This document shows positions 15,440 through 25,157 of a DNA stretch of 46,236 nucleotides, piece after piece. Source of the DNA: a virus. Positions within the stretch are counted from its first letter, which is position 1, and each line of letters starts with the position of its first letter. The notes below the pieces were generated by a model. The model was not told the DNA's origin and did not search any database. It saw only the letters and a program-made list of their open reading frames with translations. The DNA is taken from positions 1-46,236 of IMG/VR virus record IMGVR_UViG_3300005253_000040. One strand, given 5' to 3'. Position numbers and translations under genes: made by a program.

Positions 15440-15982
15440 ATGGCTGATTCAACAACTTTCCCCTTTGCAATTTTTAGATTTACTGGTGCAGGAGACACAG
15501 AATTATCCATTGGAAATAATGAAGCAGTTGGAATGGATATTGGATTAGATGACAATTCCAACAAAAAAATAGGACTCTTATCATATCGACCTGTCTTTGA
15601 TTCAAGAAGAACTGACGTCCCAAATCCAGATCAAGAGTCCACTACAGTACCAGATACGGGTCTGATACCCACGGGTTTTGAGCTAGATATCATTGTAAAC
15701 GAGAAGGTTGATGACAATATAGATCTTGCCAAACTGTCAAAGTTTTCTCTGCAACCAAAAGCGATAAGAGACTTTTATTCCGAAGGAAGATTTGGAATAA
15801 GATATGATGCAAAGAGCTATCTGAATGTCACACCGACCAACGTGCTTGGTTTGAAACTGATACATTATGATTTCATAGATGATTTTGTGTGGGGAGGACT
15901 CGACCATGTAAAACTAACTTTTGCATTAGGAGGAGTTCCTGCAGCAATAATAACTGCGATTGATGTGTTCTTGCCACCATAG
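15440..15982 (+). CDS. Tail protein, putative distal tail or tube
   Basis: 180 residues, beta-rich with acidic loops (MADSTTFPFAIFRFTGAGDTELSIGNN). It lies directly before the tail hub gene (two bases apart), the usual place of a distal tail protein or of a second tube-like protein. The last part, VWGGLDHVKLTFALGG, contains hydrophobic strands. No exact family. Confidence 0.55.
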   Translation: MADSTTFPFAIFRFTGAGDTELSIGNNEAVGMDIGLDDNSNKKIGLLSYRPVFDSRRTDVPNPDQESTTVPDTGLIPTGFELDIIVNEKVDDNIDLAKLSKFSLQPKAIRDFYSEGRFGIRYDAKSYLNVTPTNVLGLKLIHYDFIDDFVWGGLDHVKLTFALGGVPAAIITAIDVFLPP

Positions 15983-15984
15983 AG

Positions 15985-18864
15985 ATGTCCTTAGATCCCC
16001 TTCCATACAAAGTTGAAAATATTGTAGGTGCTGCTAAAGACATTACCCAATATGTTGTGCAGATAGACTCCTGCAAATTCCAAGGAAGCGGAAAGATACG
16101 CAGTGCCAGTGTGATGTTTAAGGCTACAGATGGCGCATTCATCACAAACAAAGATTTTCAAGGAACTGATAACACACCAATCTTCAATCAGTTTGATCCG
16201 ATACAAATAACATGGATTGACGATAATTCTAATTTCAAAGCTCTGATAGTTGAAGTAGATCAAGAGTTTGGACAGAAGGATCCAAATGGAATATTGCTTC
16301 CTCTAGAATTCAAGGGAAGAGAGGCTGCACTCCAAAGAAGAAAAACTACTGCATTCTACCAGTTCAAGACACCAAATTTTGTAATTAATGATCTTGTTCT
16401 GCGGTACAACGCTGACCGTGGAACCGATGAACCAGAAATTTTTACAACTCTGCTAGGTGCAAATACAAACCAAGCACCCGACAATATTGTTAACATCTAT
16501 GATTTTACCAGAGAAATCACTTACTATGATGCAATAATGCTGGTCATCACTAGACTGAATCAACCCATAGGTACTGGCGGTGCAGGAGACTTCTTTACAC
16601 TCTTCTTTGATGACAGAGACATTCTTGATCCACCCAACACAGGATTGATATTATTTATCCACATCCAAGGTGGCCTTGGCACTGATACCATACAATCTAC
16701 ACCAAACGACCCTCTCCATTCCCTAACATATCAGATACATTCCGAAAGTGGAAACCAAGTATTTGTCAGAGGCCAAGAGGGAACAGGTTACATGCCAGTT
16801 GAATTCCATGAATTTATTTCATTTGTTGAAGAGATTAACAACTATCCATTCTACAATACAGCAGTAACCTATCTTTCAGGAATGTTTGTACGTGGAGATG
16901 ATGGAAATATCTACAAAGCAAACACTGCTGTTCCAGTATCTACTCCACCACCTAATGTATCATTTTGGGATTTGGAAACTCCATCATCAATAATTCCATC
17001 CAGTAATTATTCACCATTCACCAACAACCAAGCTGTAGTAACTAAGAACAGTTGTGGAAACGCAACCACAGTATTTGCAAATGGAACATTCAACGCACCA
17101 ACATTCCCAGATGGCAACATGGTTATTCGAGAAGGATTCAACTCTGCCGATGGTAGTTTCTCTTTCTTTAGAGACTTTGCTATGGCCAGAACCAATGACT
17201 CTGCAACCATTCCAAACTTTTACTTTGACTTTGCAGGAGTAGACGGGTTCTACAACGGACTCAGAATATTGGTTGACTTGACTCTTGGTGCAGCAGGAGG
17301 AGCCTTTGTTGGAACCGACAAGTTCGGAAGAACTTTTGGCAATGCCCTTGTAATATTTGATGGTTTTGAATGGATAGTAATAAGAGAATTCAACATATCT
17401 ACTGACAACCAGATTGGAGATCAAGTTGTAGTGCTAGAAGAGGGACTAACCTACGAGTGGAACGTCCCTATACAAGATCAGAATGACTTTGCAAATGCCC
17501 ACACTCATGCAGGCTTTACACGAAAATTCCGTGGCACTGGTGCATTCTCAACTGCACAGTGGAGAGATGTATCTGATACAGCAGGTGGTAATGATGTATT
17601 CCATCATCCAAAAAATATTGAAGTTACTACAGGACTGTTTCCTGATGATATCAATGGTGATGACTATTCCAGTTTTGTCACAAACTCTGCAATCAAGATA
17701 ACATTTGAGTACACAATAGGAGATGAGATTAACAAGTTCCTCTGTAAGTTCACATCCTTCTTTGACAACATATACAACCGACTCATTGATTTATCGCAGG
17801 ATACATCCGATATCTTCCAAACTTTGTTTGAGCCAACAACTGCAGCAGTAAATGAAACAAAAGTTGCTGAATACTATGACTTTGGTTGGTGGTACATGCT
17901 GCCTTTCCCCTATCCCTTCACTAAACAAAATAGTAGTCCTGTAAGTGTAGGAGACTTGTATGGTGCAGCCCCTGGTCTGAACCAGAAAGAACAGTTTGCA
18001 GTGTTGGATTTGCAAAATGCAAACTACTCCCACAGTGGATTGGTGGGACTCAATCATACAGAAGTGGAAGACATGGGAGCACCATTTACAGGAATTCATT
18101 TCTACTTTAATTTTGACATACAAGTCGGTGGCGGTTCCCAACCATTTACAGGAGATTTAGAATTTATTGTAACAGCATATGATGACTTGAGCCAAGTATG
18201 GAGAACAACATTCACTTACCGACTTCTGAGAGATACGCAAGAGATTAACATCCCATTTAGTACATTCACTGTAGACAGACCAAGCAGAACTCCATGGGGA
18301 CTCAGGACTGCACTACAAAACATTGTCATACCAGAGATTGAAATTCGTTCCATCTTTGAGCCAAAGCGTGTAAGATTCATCACATTTCAATTAGCACAAT
18401 CATACGATAGCGACCTAAGATTTTTAGCTGTCAACCTTGACAATCTCATCTCTCTTGGATATGGTTTAGGAGTAGTAACATTTGTTGGAATCATTGATGC
18501 ACTAACTCTTACAAAACAACCATTCACTTCTAGCGGAGTAATCACCACCAGAATAATCAATCCTGATACCATCCAACAGAACAATGTAAGGAATCTTAGA
18601 CAACTGCGTTCCGTTGCTGTTGCTGCAAAAGACTTGGGAGGATTACAATTTGAAGAATATACAGTAGTCCAGAAGGGAAGAAGCGACCTGACTACAGAGC
18701 AGACCATTATACTTGACGATATTGATATGATAAAGTTTGCAGATGTTGGTGCTCACACCAGAAAATTAATACTAATGGAAGAGGATCTATCATTCAATGC
18801 AAATGGAACAAAGAGTGGTTTTATTTCCACCGAAGTTCTCATCAGGAGGTTGAACCCTGCATAG
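15985..18864 (+). CDS. Tail hub / baseplate protein
   Basis: 959 residues. The first 160 residues (VVQIDSCKFQGSGKIRSASV..., PIQITWIDDN, FKALIVEVDQEF, LPLEFKGREAALQRR) look like the hub fold of gp27/Tal-type proteins that cap the tail tube. A long middle and C-terminal part is beta-rich with many Phe/Tyr/Asn residues, suited to carbohydrate- or surface-binding domains. It is the largest protein in the genome and directly precedes the fibre gene, which fits a central tip protein to which fibres attach. No enzymatic motif was noticed. Confidence 0.7.
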   Translation: MSLDPLPYKVENIVGAAKDITQYVVQIDSCKFQGSGKIRSASVMFKATDGAFITNKDFQGTDNTPIFNQFDPIQITWIDDNSNFKALIVEVDQEFGQKDPNGILLPLEFKGREAALQRRKTTAFYQFKTPNFVINDLVLRYNADRGTDEPEIFTTLLGANTNQAPDNIVNIYDFTREITYYDAIMLVITRLNQPIGTGGAGDFFTLFFDDRDILDPPNTGLILFIHIQGGLGTDTIQSTPNDPLHSLTYQIHSESGNQVFVRGQEGTGYMPVEFHEFISFVEEINNYPFYNTAVTYLSGMFVRGDDGNIYKANTAVPVSTPPPNVSFWDLETPSSIIPSSNYSPFTNNQAVVTKNSCGNATTVFANGTFNAPTFPDGNMVIREGFNSADGSFSFFRDFAMARTNDSATIPNFYFDFAGVDGFYNGLRILVDLTLGAAGGAFVGTDKFGRTFGNALVIFDGFEWIVIREFNISTDNQIGDQVVVLEEGLTYEWNVPIQDQNDFANAHTHAGFTRKFRGTGAFSTAQWRDVSDTAGGNDVFHHPKNIEVTTGLFPDDINGDDYSSFVTNSAIKITFEYTIGDEINKFLCKFTSFFDNIYNRLIDLSQDTSDIFQTLFEPTTAAVNETKVAEYYDFGWWYMLPFPYPFTKQNSSPVSVGDLYGAAPGLNQKEQFAVLDLQNANYSHSGLVGLNHTEVEDMGAPFTGIHFYFNFDIQVGGGSQPFTGDLEFIVTAYDDLSQVWRTTFTYRLLRDTQEINIPFSTFTVDRPSRTPWGLRTALQNIVIPEIEIRSIFEPKRVRFITFQLAQSYDSDLRFLAVNLDNLISLGYGLGVVTFVGIIDALTLTKQPFTSSGVITTRIINPDTIQQNNVRNLRQLRSVAVAAKDLGGLQFEEYTVVQKGRSDLTTEQTIILDDIDMIKFADVGAHTRKLILMEEDLSFNANGTKSGFISTEVLIRRLNPA

Positions 18865-18873
18865 GGTAACATA

Positions 18874-21441
18874 ATGGGTGCTCAACACGGTCTTACTCTG
18901 GGAAGTAAAATTCAGCATGTAGGTGAAGACACTGTAGGACTGAATAGAAATGCTACGAAAATTAATGTAGTACAACCACCAGCAGGTCCCAATCAGCATA
19001 ATGTGTGGGGACGTGGCATATCAGGAACTGGTACAACCTATCCAATAAATGCACCAATAGATGAGAGAGGAACAGTATCAGATGCAAGCATTGACGTTGT
19101 GATACCTAGTCCTTTACACCACTATACTAAGATGTCCCTGTCTAATGCAAACCCGACCATCAATCTAATTGACTTGATAGTAGGACTCACTAGTACATTT
19201 ACACTAGACTTGACAAACGGTGTTGCATTATCTTCTCTTACATTTTCACCTACTCTAGTTAATGCTCCAACTCTTAATCTAGGAAATGGACAAAGAAACG
19301 TACTAACTATTGTTGGGCACAGAACCTCTACTGAAACACGTTATGAAGTAATCAATGGAGCTGGTGGAGGCGGAATATCATTTCCAATCATTCCACCTGT
19401 ATCTGTTAGAGGAAATGTAAGCACCACTCAAGACATTGACCTGTCTGCTACGACTGCTCATTCAACTACAATGACATTGACTGGGGATATTTCTATTACA
19501 TTCTCAAGTTTTCCAGCAACTGCCAACCAAATAGAATGGGAGATTGAAATTACACAAGATGGAACTGGAGGACATGATGTTACCAGCTGGCCAGCTGCTG
19601 TATCACCAATACCAGTAATTAACCAAACTGCTGGCACAACCACAATCGTTGTCCTAAGAACAAACGACAACGGAACAATAATAACTACTCTTACCAGTGC
19701 AGGAGGCGCAGCAGATGCTTCCCAATGGGCAACATTTGCAGCAGTTCAAGATGTTAATTTTGCAACATTTGACGGAATAAATATTGACAGATTATTATTT
19801 GACCAAGCAGCAGGAAGCAGTCTAGCTGGCACCGATGCAGGAATAACAAGTGATGCTTCGGGAAATCTTAACTTTAACTCGCTTGATGAATATAATCTTT
19901 CAATAGATGGTACTCCTGCAATAAAAATTGAGGATGTTGGAAGTGCAGTTCTAGAATTAAACATGCTTGATCACTCTATAATCGATGCAAAAGATATTAG
20001 ATTTGATGTAAATGCCACGTTTGCCATCGCTAATAGCGAAGCAGGAATCGGAACTTCTGGTGGGGGTATTGATGAGCTAATATATAATGTTCCTTCATCA
20101 TGGGAACAAAAATGGAATGTTAATGGTGTTACCAAAGTTACATTAAATGTGTCAAGCTTGAGTTTGGCAACTGGATTTCGACTAATACTAAGTCCTGATG
20201 CAACCAACGCAGGTCTTAGACTTGGTACAGTAGCAGGTGATCCTTCTGTTCTTGCAACTTCTGATATGTGGTATGATTCTACTGCTAACCAATTCAAAGG
20301 AAGAACTAATGTTGCAACTATTGTTTTAGGTGGTGTTCAAAATAGTATTTCCCAACTAGACTCTAATGTCACTGTCACAGATGTTGGAAGTGGAGTTGTA
20401 ACTACTACTGTGGATGGCTCTGTTAGATTTCAAGTTCAAGCAGCACGAATAGACCTTTTCAGTGTTGATATTTTTGGAATAGAAACTTTGACTTTTGACT
20501 CTACAGTAGGAACTTCAACCATTACACCTAGCACATCAGGCGTTATATGGAATTTCCCAGATGCTACGGATGATTTTGCAATCCACTTTAACGGCACTGT
20601 AGGATTTATTGTTGATGAATTTCTCACAAGAGTATCAGCAACAACTCCTAATACTACAGCAGCAATATTTGAATTATTTAGAGATGACGCAAGTCCAGCA
20701 AATGATGATATATTGGGTATAGTTAAGTTTAGAGGACGAAATGCTAGTGCAGGTAATATTGTATATGGAGAAGTTCATGTTGAAATTGAAGATGTACTAG
20801 CTGTATCATCAGGTGGTTCTTTCCACTGGACTTTAAGACAAAATGCACTGTTCCAAGACCAAATGAATCTTAAAGACGGTGTGTTGGCTGTATCTCGACA
20901 CTTGCCAGTTCCTGCTGCATCTGGGGCTGCTTTGGTTCTTAACAGAGTTGATTCAGGTTCAGCTGTTGGCGATGAAGCTGGAGAAATTAGTTTTAACATT
21001 ACAGATGTCTCAGAAAGAAATTATGGTGTCATAAACGTTGCTTGGGATAATACTACTGTGGGTGATGATAGTTCTCGAATGGACATTAAGCTTCTAACTG
21101 ATGACAATTTACAAAATGTGCTCACTATACGAGGTAGTGCTATTACAGATAATTTAATTGCAATAGAAGTTACTGGTGAATCATACATTAAAGCCAAAAC
21201 AGGAGTAATGGGATATTTTGTTACAAGTGACCCTGACATTACCGATTCTGGTATCATAGGAGATTCAGGGACTATACAGATACCTCAATTCAGTAATGGA
21301 ACTCCAACTCTGGCACAACTTAATGCTGCGTTTGGTGCATTTGACGGAGCAATAGGGCAAGATATATCAGATGGTAAACTCTATGTGAGAAAGTCATCTA
21401 CTGTGTGGTCATTTTATTCTGAAAGTGGCACTGTAACATAA
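18874..21441 (+). CDS. Tail fibre / receptor-binding protein
   Basis: 855 residues, Thr/Ser/Asn/Gly-rich with short beta repeats, as in trimeric fibres. The N-terminus (residues 1-100) probably binds the hub. Around residues 451-487 is a module of the form GTVAGDPSVLATSDMWYDST...FKGR; a related module occurs in the fibre at 23150. The C-terminus (TLAQLNAAFGAFDGAIGQDISDGKLYVRKSSTVWSFYSESG) looks like a tip domain that closes with a Trp/Tyr strand. Likely determines host recognition. Confidence 0.75.
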   Translation: MGAQHGLTLGSKIQHVGEDTVGLNRNATKINVVQPPAGPNQHNVWGRGISGTGTTYPINAPIDERGTVSDASIDVVIPSPLHHYTKMSLSNANPTINLIDLIVGLTSTFTLDLTNGVALSSLTFSPTLVNAPTLNLGNGQRNVLTIVGHRTSTETRYEVINGAGGGGISFPIIPPVSVRGNVSTTQDIDLSATTAHSTTMTLTGDISITFSSFPATANQIEWEIEITQDGTGGHDVTSWPAAVSPIPVINQTAGTTTIVVLRTNDNGTIITTLTSAGGAADASQWATFAAVQDVNFATFDGINIDRLLFDQAAGSSLAGTDAGITSDASGNLNFNSLDEYNLSIDGTPAIKIEDVGSAVLELNMLDHSIIDAKDIRFDVNATFAIANSEAGIGTSGGGIDELIYNVPSSWEQKWNVNGVTKVTLNVSSLSLATGFRLILSPDATNAGLRLGTVAGDPSVLATSDMWYDSTANQFKGRTNVATIVLGGVQNSISQLDSNVTVTDVGSGVVTTTVDGSVRFQVQAARIDLFSVDIFGIETLTFDSTVGTSTITPSTSGVIWNFPDATDDFAIHFNGTVGFIVDEFLTRVSATTPNTTAAIFELFRDDASPANDDILGIVKFRGRNASAGNIVYGEVHVEIEDVLAVSSGGSFHWTLRQNALFQDQMNLKDGVLAVSRHLPVPAASGAALVLNRVDSGSAVGDEAGEISFNITDVSERNYGVINVAWDNTTVGDDSSRMDIKLLTDDNLQNVLTIRGSAITDNLIAIEVTGESYIKAKTGVMGYFVTSDPDITDSGIIGDSGTIQIPQFSNGTPTLAQLNAAFGAFDGAIGQDISDGKLYVRKSSTVWSFYSESGTVT

Positions 21442-21522
21442 AATGGTGCATTTGACAATGGAACTGTAAACGGTATTGCTAATGTTACATAATCTTAAAT
21501 ATGCCGTGAGAGGTTCAAGAAT
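21442..21522 (+). promoter_or_regulatory. Intergenic region with TATA box for 21523
   Basis: CTTAAATA at 21494-21501 lies 22 bases before the ATG at 21523. Nothing else is recognised in this short gap. Confidence 0.5.
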
Positions 21523-21777
21523 ATGGCAGTAGATGATGACAATATTACTTCTCTTATTGAAAAGACAAATTTAGAATTGACAATCATTGGAAGTAAGAGA
21601 GATGATTTAAGACAATTATTAAATAATCTCAATAAAATCAACAAGCCAGTTGATCCAAATGACGACACTAAAAGAATTATGCCCAAAGACAAAGGTGTTG
21701 GTGGAGATATGACTCTTGGAAGAAGACAAGGAATGTATGATAAAGCAGTAGCCGATGCAGCAACACTCGGTCTATGA
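21523..21777 (+). CDS. 84-residue charged protein after the fibre gene
   Basis: A helical N-terminal half (DDNITSLIEKTNLELTIIGSKRDDLRQLLNNLNKI) followed by a Gly/Lys-rich part (PKDKGVGGDMTLGRRQGMYDKAVADAATLGL). It has its own leaderless promoter. It could be a fibre chaperone or small virion protein. Confidence 0.6.
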   Translation: MAVDDDNITSLIEKTNLELTIIGSKRDDLRQLLNNLNKINKPVDPNDDTKRIMPKDKGVGGDMTLGRRQGMYDKAVADAATLGL

Positions 21778-21780
21778 TGA

Positions 21781-22275
21781 ATGTTTCCTTGGACTTGGTT
21801 CACTCCCGAATTAGTAGAGGAGGAAGACGAAGTGGTTAATCTCATAAATGTTATACAATATGATGGCTCAATTTTCAAAAATATATCTAATACGCCTCAA
21901 AGTTTTCAAAGCATAAAGATAGAAGATACTGAGACATTAAATAAAGCCAAACATGGAAGCATTCTCCCTAACACAAGCCGTTCCCTTCATCAAATTGATA
22001 ATGGTTCGACAGCATTTCAAACAACCAATGCTGCCAAAGTCATTTTAATTATCGAAGGAAACAGCACCGACCAATTATCTGCTTTTGATATTATAGAGGA
22101 TGCTAGTGCCGATGCAGGAACTGGAACAGTGAAACAGGCTGTAACTGGAGTAAATATGGTTGACAATGAATTTTTTACAAGTAAGATTTTATCCTTTGCT
22201 GCAAGTAAATTTATCACAATTAAAGTGCCTGTATCAGTACGTTCAAGTGGAGTGTTTGCATTCATAATTGAATGA
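21781..22275 (+). CDS. Beta-rich virion-associated protein (164 aa)
   Basis: Starts MFPWTWFTPELVEEEDEV and continues with strands typical of a beta-sandwich (FQTTNAAKVILIIEGNSTDQL, FITIKVPVSVRSSGVFAFIIE). Three bases after the previous stop, so probably the same transcript. The C-terminus resembles small adhesin or decoration domains. Unassigned. Confidence 0.6.
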   Translation: MFPWTWFTPELVEEEDEVVNLINVIQYDGSIFKNISNTPQSFQSIKIEDTETLNKAKHGSILPNTSRSLHQIDNGSTAFQTTNAAKVILIIEGNSTDQLSAFDIIEDASADAGTGTVKQAVTGVNMVDNEFFTSKILSFAASKFITIKVPVSVRSSGVFAFIIE

Positions 22276-22318
22276 TTTTCATGTCTCCTCAAATACCATC
22301 AATATAAAAAAAATAGAA

Positions 22319-22645
22319 TTAGACTAGTTTGTAATCATAACGCTCTAGCCATTCTTGCTCTTTTTCTGTCAGTGGTGGTTCTACAAACACATCAAAGAAA
22401 TTTTTCTTATTTTGTGGTCGTACAGCCAGTGACATAAAGAAGATTCCATGCCTTGATCTGTTATAGATGATCTCTGTTGTACCAACAATGTGATACACGT
22501 AGTTAGTTCTCTTTCTTTTTTTGAGTCTTCTGGATTTTTGTATTGCTACAAGTCTCACAGCATTTCCTGCTATGGTCTTATTTTCCAGTCTACGTGTTTC
22601 TCTGTCTGCTATAAATTGCATTTTGTTGGGGTCGATGTTGGGCAT
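22319..22645 (-). CDS. Basic protein co-transcribed with holin-like gene
   Basis: 108 residues, with a basic segment (RLVAIQKSRRLKKRKRTNYVYHIVGTTEIIYNRSRHG) and an acidic end. Three bases downstream of the membrane-protein gene at 22649. The pairing suggests a role in lysis or membrane processes, but nothing in the sequence proves it. Confidence 0.6.
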   Translation of the reverse strand: MPNIDPNKMQFIADRETRRLENKTIAGNAVRLVAIQKSRRLKKRKRTNYVYHIVGTTEIIYNRSRHGIFFMSLAVRPQNKKNFFDVFVEPPLTEKEQEWLERYDYKLV

Positions 22646-22648
22646 TAT

Positions 22649-23044
22649 TCAACCCTTCCCAGGTGGAACTTCTGTAGGTCTGTCAGAGTCATCAAAGTCT
22701 CCTTCGTTGTTATCAAAGAATCCATCTTGAGGTTCTTTTTTGTTGCGACCTTTTAGTACAGCCTTTATTCCATTCTTACCGAGTGCGTCTATTCCTGCAA
22801 TACTAGCTATTGCAACTATCAATATCTGGAACTTTGCAATCTGTTCAATGTCTTCAGGAATATTCTCTATAACTGGTATCACCATTTGCAGTGAGATGAC
22901 GAATGCTATCAGTGCAGAAGATGCTACCAGTCTGGGATCAAAACCATCTTGGTTTTTCAACCAGCCAAGAACATTTTGAAGAGTGACACCAACAGTTGTA
23001 ATTAGAACTGCTGCTACTATTGGGTCAAGTCCAAAAACTTGCAT
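22649..23044 (-). CDS. Three-helix membrane protein (holin-like)
   Basis: 131 residues with hydrophobic segments at about 9-28, 40-58 and 72-88, followed by a charged tail (KGRNKKEPQDGFFDNNEGDFDDSDRPTEVPPGKG). Three membrane spans plus a charged cytoplasmic tail is the class I holin layout. The ATG lies four bases from an operator-like site, so the message is leaderless. It stands alone between tail fibre genes on the opposite strand. A holin is one reading; another membrane role is possible. Confidence 0.65.
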   Translation of the reverse strand: MQVFGLDPIVAAVLITTVGVTLQNVLGWLKNQDGFDPRLVASSALIAFVISLQMVIPVIENIPEDIEQIAKFQILIVAIASIAGIDALGKNGIKAVLKGRNKKEPQDGFFDNNEGDFDDSDRPTEVPPGKG

Positions 23045-23047
23045 ACT

Positions 23048-23075
23048 GTACCAATGTGCCCCTTGGTTTAATAGT
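23048..23075 (-). promoter_or_regulatory. Promoter with operator variant for 23044
   Basis: On the minus strand CTATTAAACC (about 23066-23075) is followed by GGGGCACATTGGTAC (23048-23062), a variant of the GTGCCC operator, then the ATG at 23044. Confidence 0.6.
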
Positions 23076-23107
23076 TTGTGGAATTGATAGAGCCTGACTG
23101 TGGGTAG

Positions 23108-23115
23108 TTAAATAG
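23108..23115 (+). promoter_or_regulatory. TATA box of second fibre gene
   Basis: TTAAATAG lies 34 bases before the ATG at 23150. The preceding gap has no other recognised element on this strand. Confidence 0.5.
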
Positions 23116-23149
23116 TCAAACTTTTTACTAACAAAGTGAGAGTCTATCC

Positions 23150-24502
23150 ATGGCAGAATTACTTGAACCGAGTGTTGCACGTCAAAGACAACTCCTAGGA
23201 TTTCCCCTCGTAGATGCAGATATTGCTACAGGTGCGAACATCAACGCTGCCAAGATCGGTACAGGTGTAGTTAGTAACACAGAATTTGATCGTCTTAATG
23301 GAATTACCTCAGCACTAGAAGAGCAGGGGAACAAAGGTGCTGTATCAGGCTATGCAGGCTTGGATGCTTCTCAAAAATTGCTTTTAACAAACTTTCCTTC
23401 AGGAACAGGTCTGCAAGTATTAAGAAGAAATGTAGGGAATACTGCACTAGAATTTGCAACCTTAGCTGATTTGCAAGGAATTACATCTATCAATGCAGAT
23501 ACTACTGCTGCACAAGTGCTGGCAGGAACTGCAAGCAGAATCTCTGTAGTGGATGCAGGGGCAACTCACACATTTGATATTGATGCAGCCTATGTAGGAC
23601 AAGCATCAATCACAACTCTTGGTACAATTACCACTGGAGTTTGGAATGGAACTGCAATAACAGGAGCCAATATCAATGCAGCATCTACTGATCTAACTGA
23701 TAGTGCTGTCATTGTTAGAACTGACCAAGTGAATACCTACACTGCTGGTGCAAGACAAGACTTTCTTGGGTTATTAGCAGGCACAGCAGGACTCAATGTT
23801 GGAGGTATAGCAGGCAATCCTACTACTCAAGTTGATGCCGATATTTGGTATAACTCTACAAGCAACACTCTCTTTGGCAGAATCAATGGTGCAAATGTAG
23901 ACTTGGGAGCTACTGGAGGAGAAGTCTTCACTTGGACTGCAGACCACTCTATGGCTACTTTCAAACTTACTGCAAATGCAGGCAATAATGTAATACTAAA
24001 TGCACCAACAACCCAGAGTGTAGAACTACAGGTTGCTGCAACACAGGAATATTTGTTCAGTGCAACTGCACTCACTATGAACAATAATGATTTAGAAATG
24101 GGAACTGGAACAATAGAATTTGGTATAGGCGAATCCATAGGAATTGAATCTAATGACATGGTTTTTGACGTTACAGCTAGTGATTTCTTTAAACTTGATA
24201 TTGGAGGAAGTACAGAATATCTCTTTTCATCTGGTAATCTTAATGTTTTTGGAAATGGTTTTATCAATGTTGGAGACATGAGTTTTGATGACGCAAAAAA
24301 TATTAGTTTTAATACTACTACTGGAACAAAAATAGGAACTGCTACAACACAAAAGATAGGATTTTGGAATGCCACCCCTGTAGTTCAACAGGCACACATC
24401 GCAGATCCTACAGGTGGTGGAACAATAGATGCAGAAGCAAGAACAGCCATCAACTCAATATTAGGTCAGATGGCTACCACTGGAATGCAAGCAGCCTCAT
24501 AA
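23150..24502 (+). CDS. Second tail fibre protein
   Basis: 450 residues, Thr/Asn/Gly/Ala-rich. It starts with a virion-binding-type N-terminus (MAELLEPSVARQRQLLGFPL) and the phrase GVVSNTEFDRLNGITSALEEQ, frequent in phage fibres. Residues about 217-254 hold GGIAGNPTTQVDADIWYNST, a module shared with the 855-residue fibre. The end has KIGFWNATPVVQQAHI followed by a helical TAINSILGQMATTGM, a known style of fibre C-terminus. Together with 18874 this suggests two fibres, or a fibre and its partner. Confidence 0.75.
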   Translation: MAELLEPSVARQRQLLGFPLVDADIATGANINAAKIGTGVVSNTEFDRLNGITSALEEQGNKGAVSGYAGLDASQKLLLTNFPSGTGLQVLRRNVGNTALEFATLADLQGITSINADTTAAQVLAGTASRISVVDAGATHTFDIDAAYVGQASITTLGTITTGVWNGTAITGANINAASTDLTDSAVIVRTDQVNTYTAGARQDFLGLLAGTAGLNVGGIAGNPTTQVDADIWYNSTSNTLFGRINGANVDLGATGGEVFTWTADHSMATFKLTANAGNNVILNAPTTQSVELQVAATQEYLFSATALTMNNNDLEMGTGTIEFGIGESIGIESNDMVFDVTASDFFKLDIGGSTEYLFSSGNLNVFGNGFINVGDMSFDDAKNISFNTTTGTKIGTATTQKIGFWNATPVVQQAHIADPTGGGTIDAEARTAINSILGQMATTGMQAAS

Positions 24503-24508
24503 GGTACA

Positions 24509-24544
24509 CTTTAATATACTTCCTCGTGCCCAAAGTAACCATTG
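24509..24544 (+). promoter_or_regulatory. Promoter of 24545 with GTGCCC half-site
   Basis: CTTTAATATA (about 24509-24518) is followed by GTGCCCAAAGTAACC (24526-24540), half of the operator consensus, then ATG at 24545. Confidence 0.55.
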
Positions 24545-25144
24545 ATGAGTAAACTAAAAGTATTCCTCACTGAGGAATCACTAATAGAACTTGAAGACGA
24601 TTACGTTGACAAGGAAGATGAACTCCGCAATCTAATGTTTGGTTATATCAAGAATCTTGCCAAAAATGCCAAGATGATTCTGAGAAACAAACAATTTGTT
24701 GCCAATCTCAAACCCTACGAAGACAACACACAACACACCGAGACAATCAAGCTGAAAAAGTTCAAGCTGAGCAAGTACACCATAAAGTCAGATGCAGATT
24801 GGATTCCAGAAAATCTAGATGCTGATGACTGCAAACCCTATATCATAAAAGTTGGTCCTAAAACCATGGATAGACTGGTAACATACTGCCAAGTATATCA
24901 AGCTCGAGTTGTTTTGTACAACAAATCACTCACTGCTGCAGATCTCAAAATTGAGAGCAAGAAAGCAAAACCAGCCGAATGTTTTGAGCAAATTATCCAT
25001 GAGGCATTGATTACAAATGTGATGGAGAAGCTAAACAAACTTGATGACAAAGAGTTTGATGAAGAGTTTGAAGAGATTAACAAACCAAAGTCAGAGAAAG
25101 CTAAAGCCAAAGCCAAAAGGAAACAACGTTCTGGCAGAAAATAG
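24545..25144 (+). CDS. Charged hypothetical protein with basic tail
   Basis: 199 residues from the ATG at 24545 (TTG one codon before is possible). Helical and charged throughout, with a Lys/Arg-rich end (KSEKAKAKAKRKQRSGRK) that could bind nucleic acid. It is the last gene of the right-going structural region but has its own promoter with an operator half-site, so it may belong to the regulated early set. No family is recognised. Confidence 0.65.
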   Translation: MSKLKVFLTEESLIELEDDYVDKEDELRNLMFGYIKNLAKNAKMILRNKQFVANLKPYEDNTQHTETIKLKKFKLSKYTIKSDADWIPENLDADDCKPYIIKVGPKTMDRLVTYCQVYQARVVLYNKSLTAADLKIESKKAKPAECFEQIIHEALITNVMEKLNKLDDKEFDEEFEEINKPKSEKAKAKAKRKQRSGRK

Positions 25145-25157
25145 CACTCCTCTTTTT

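Noticed and set aside
17011-17424. 137-codon minus-strand frame inside the tail hub gene
   Set aside because: Antisense shadow rich in Ser/Val/Tyr without any start context.
23827-24375. 182-codon minus-strand frame inside the second fibre gene
   Set aside because: Mirror frame of a repetitive Thr/Asn-rich gene; composition is what antisense of such repeats gives.
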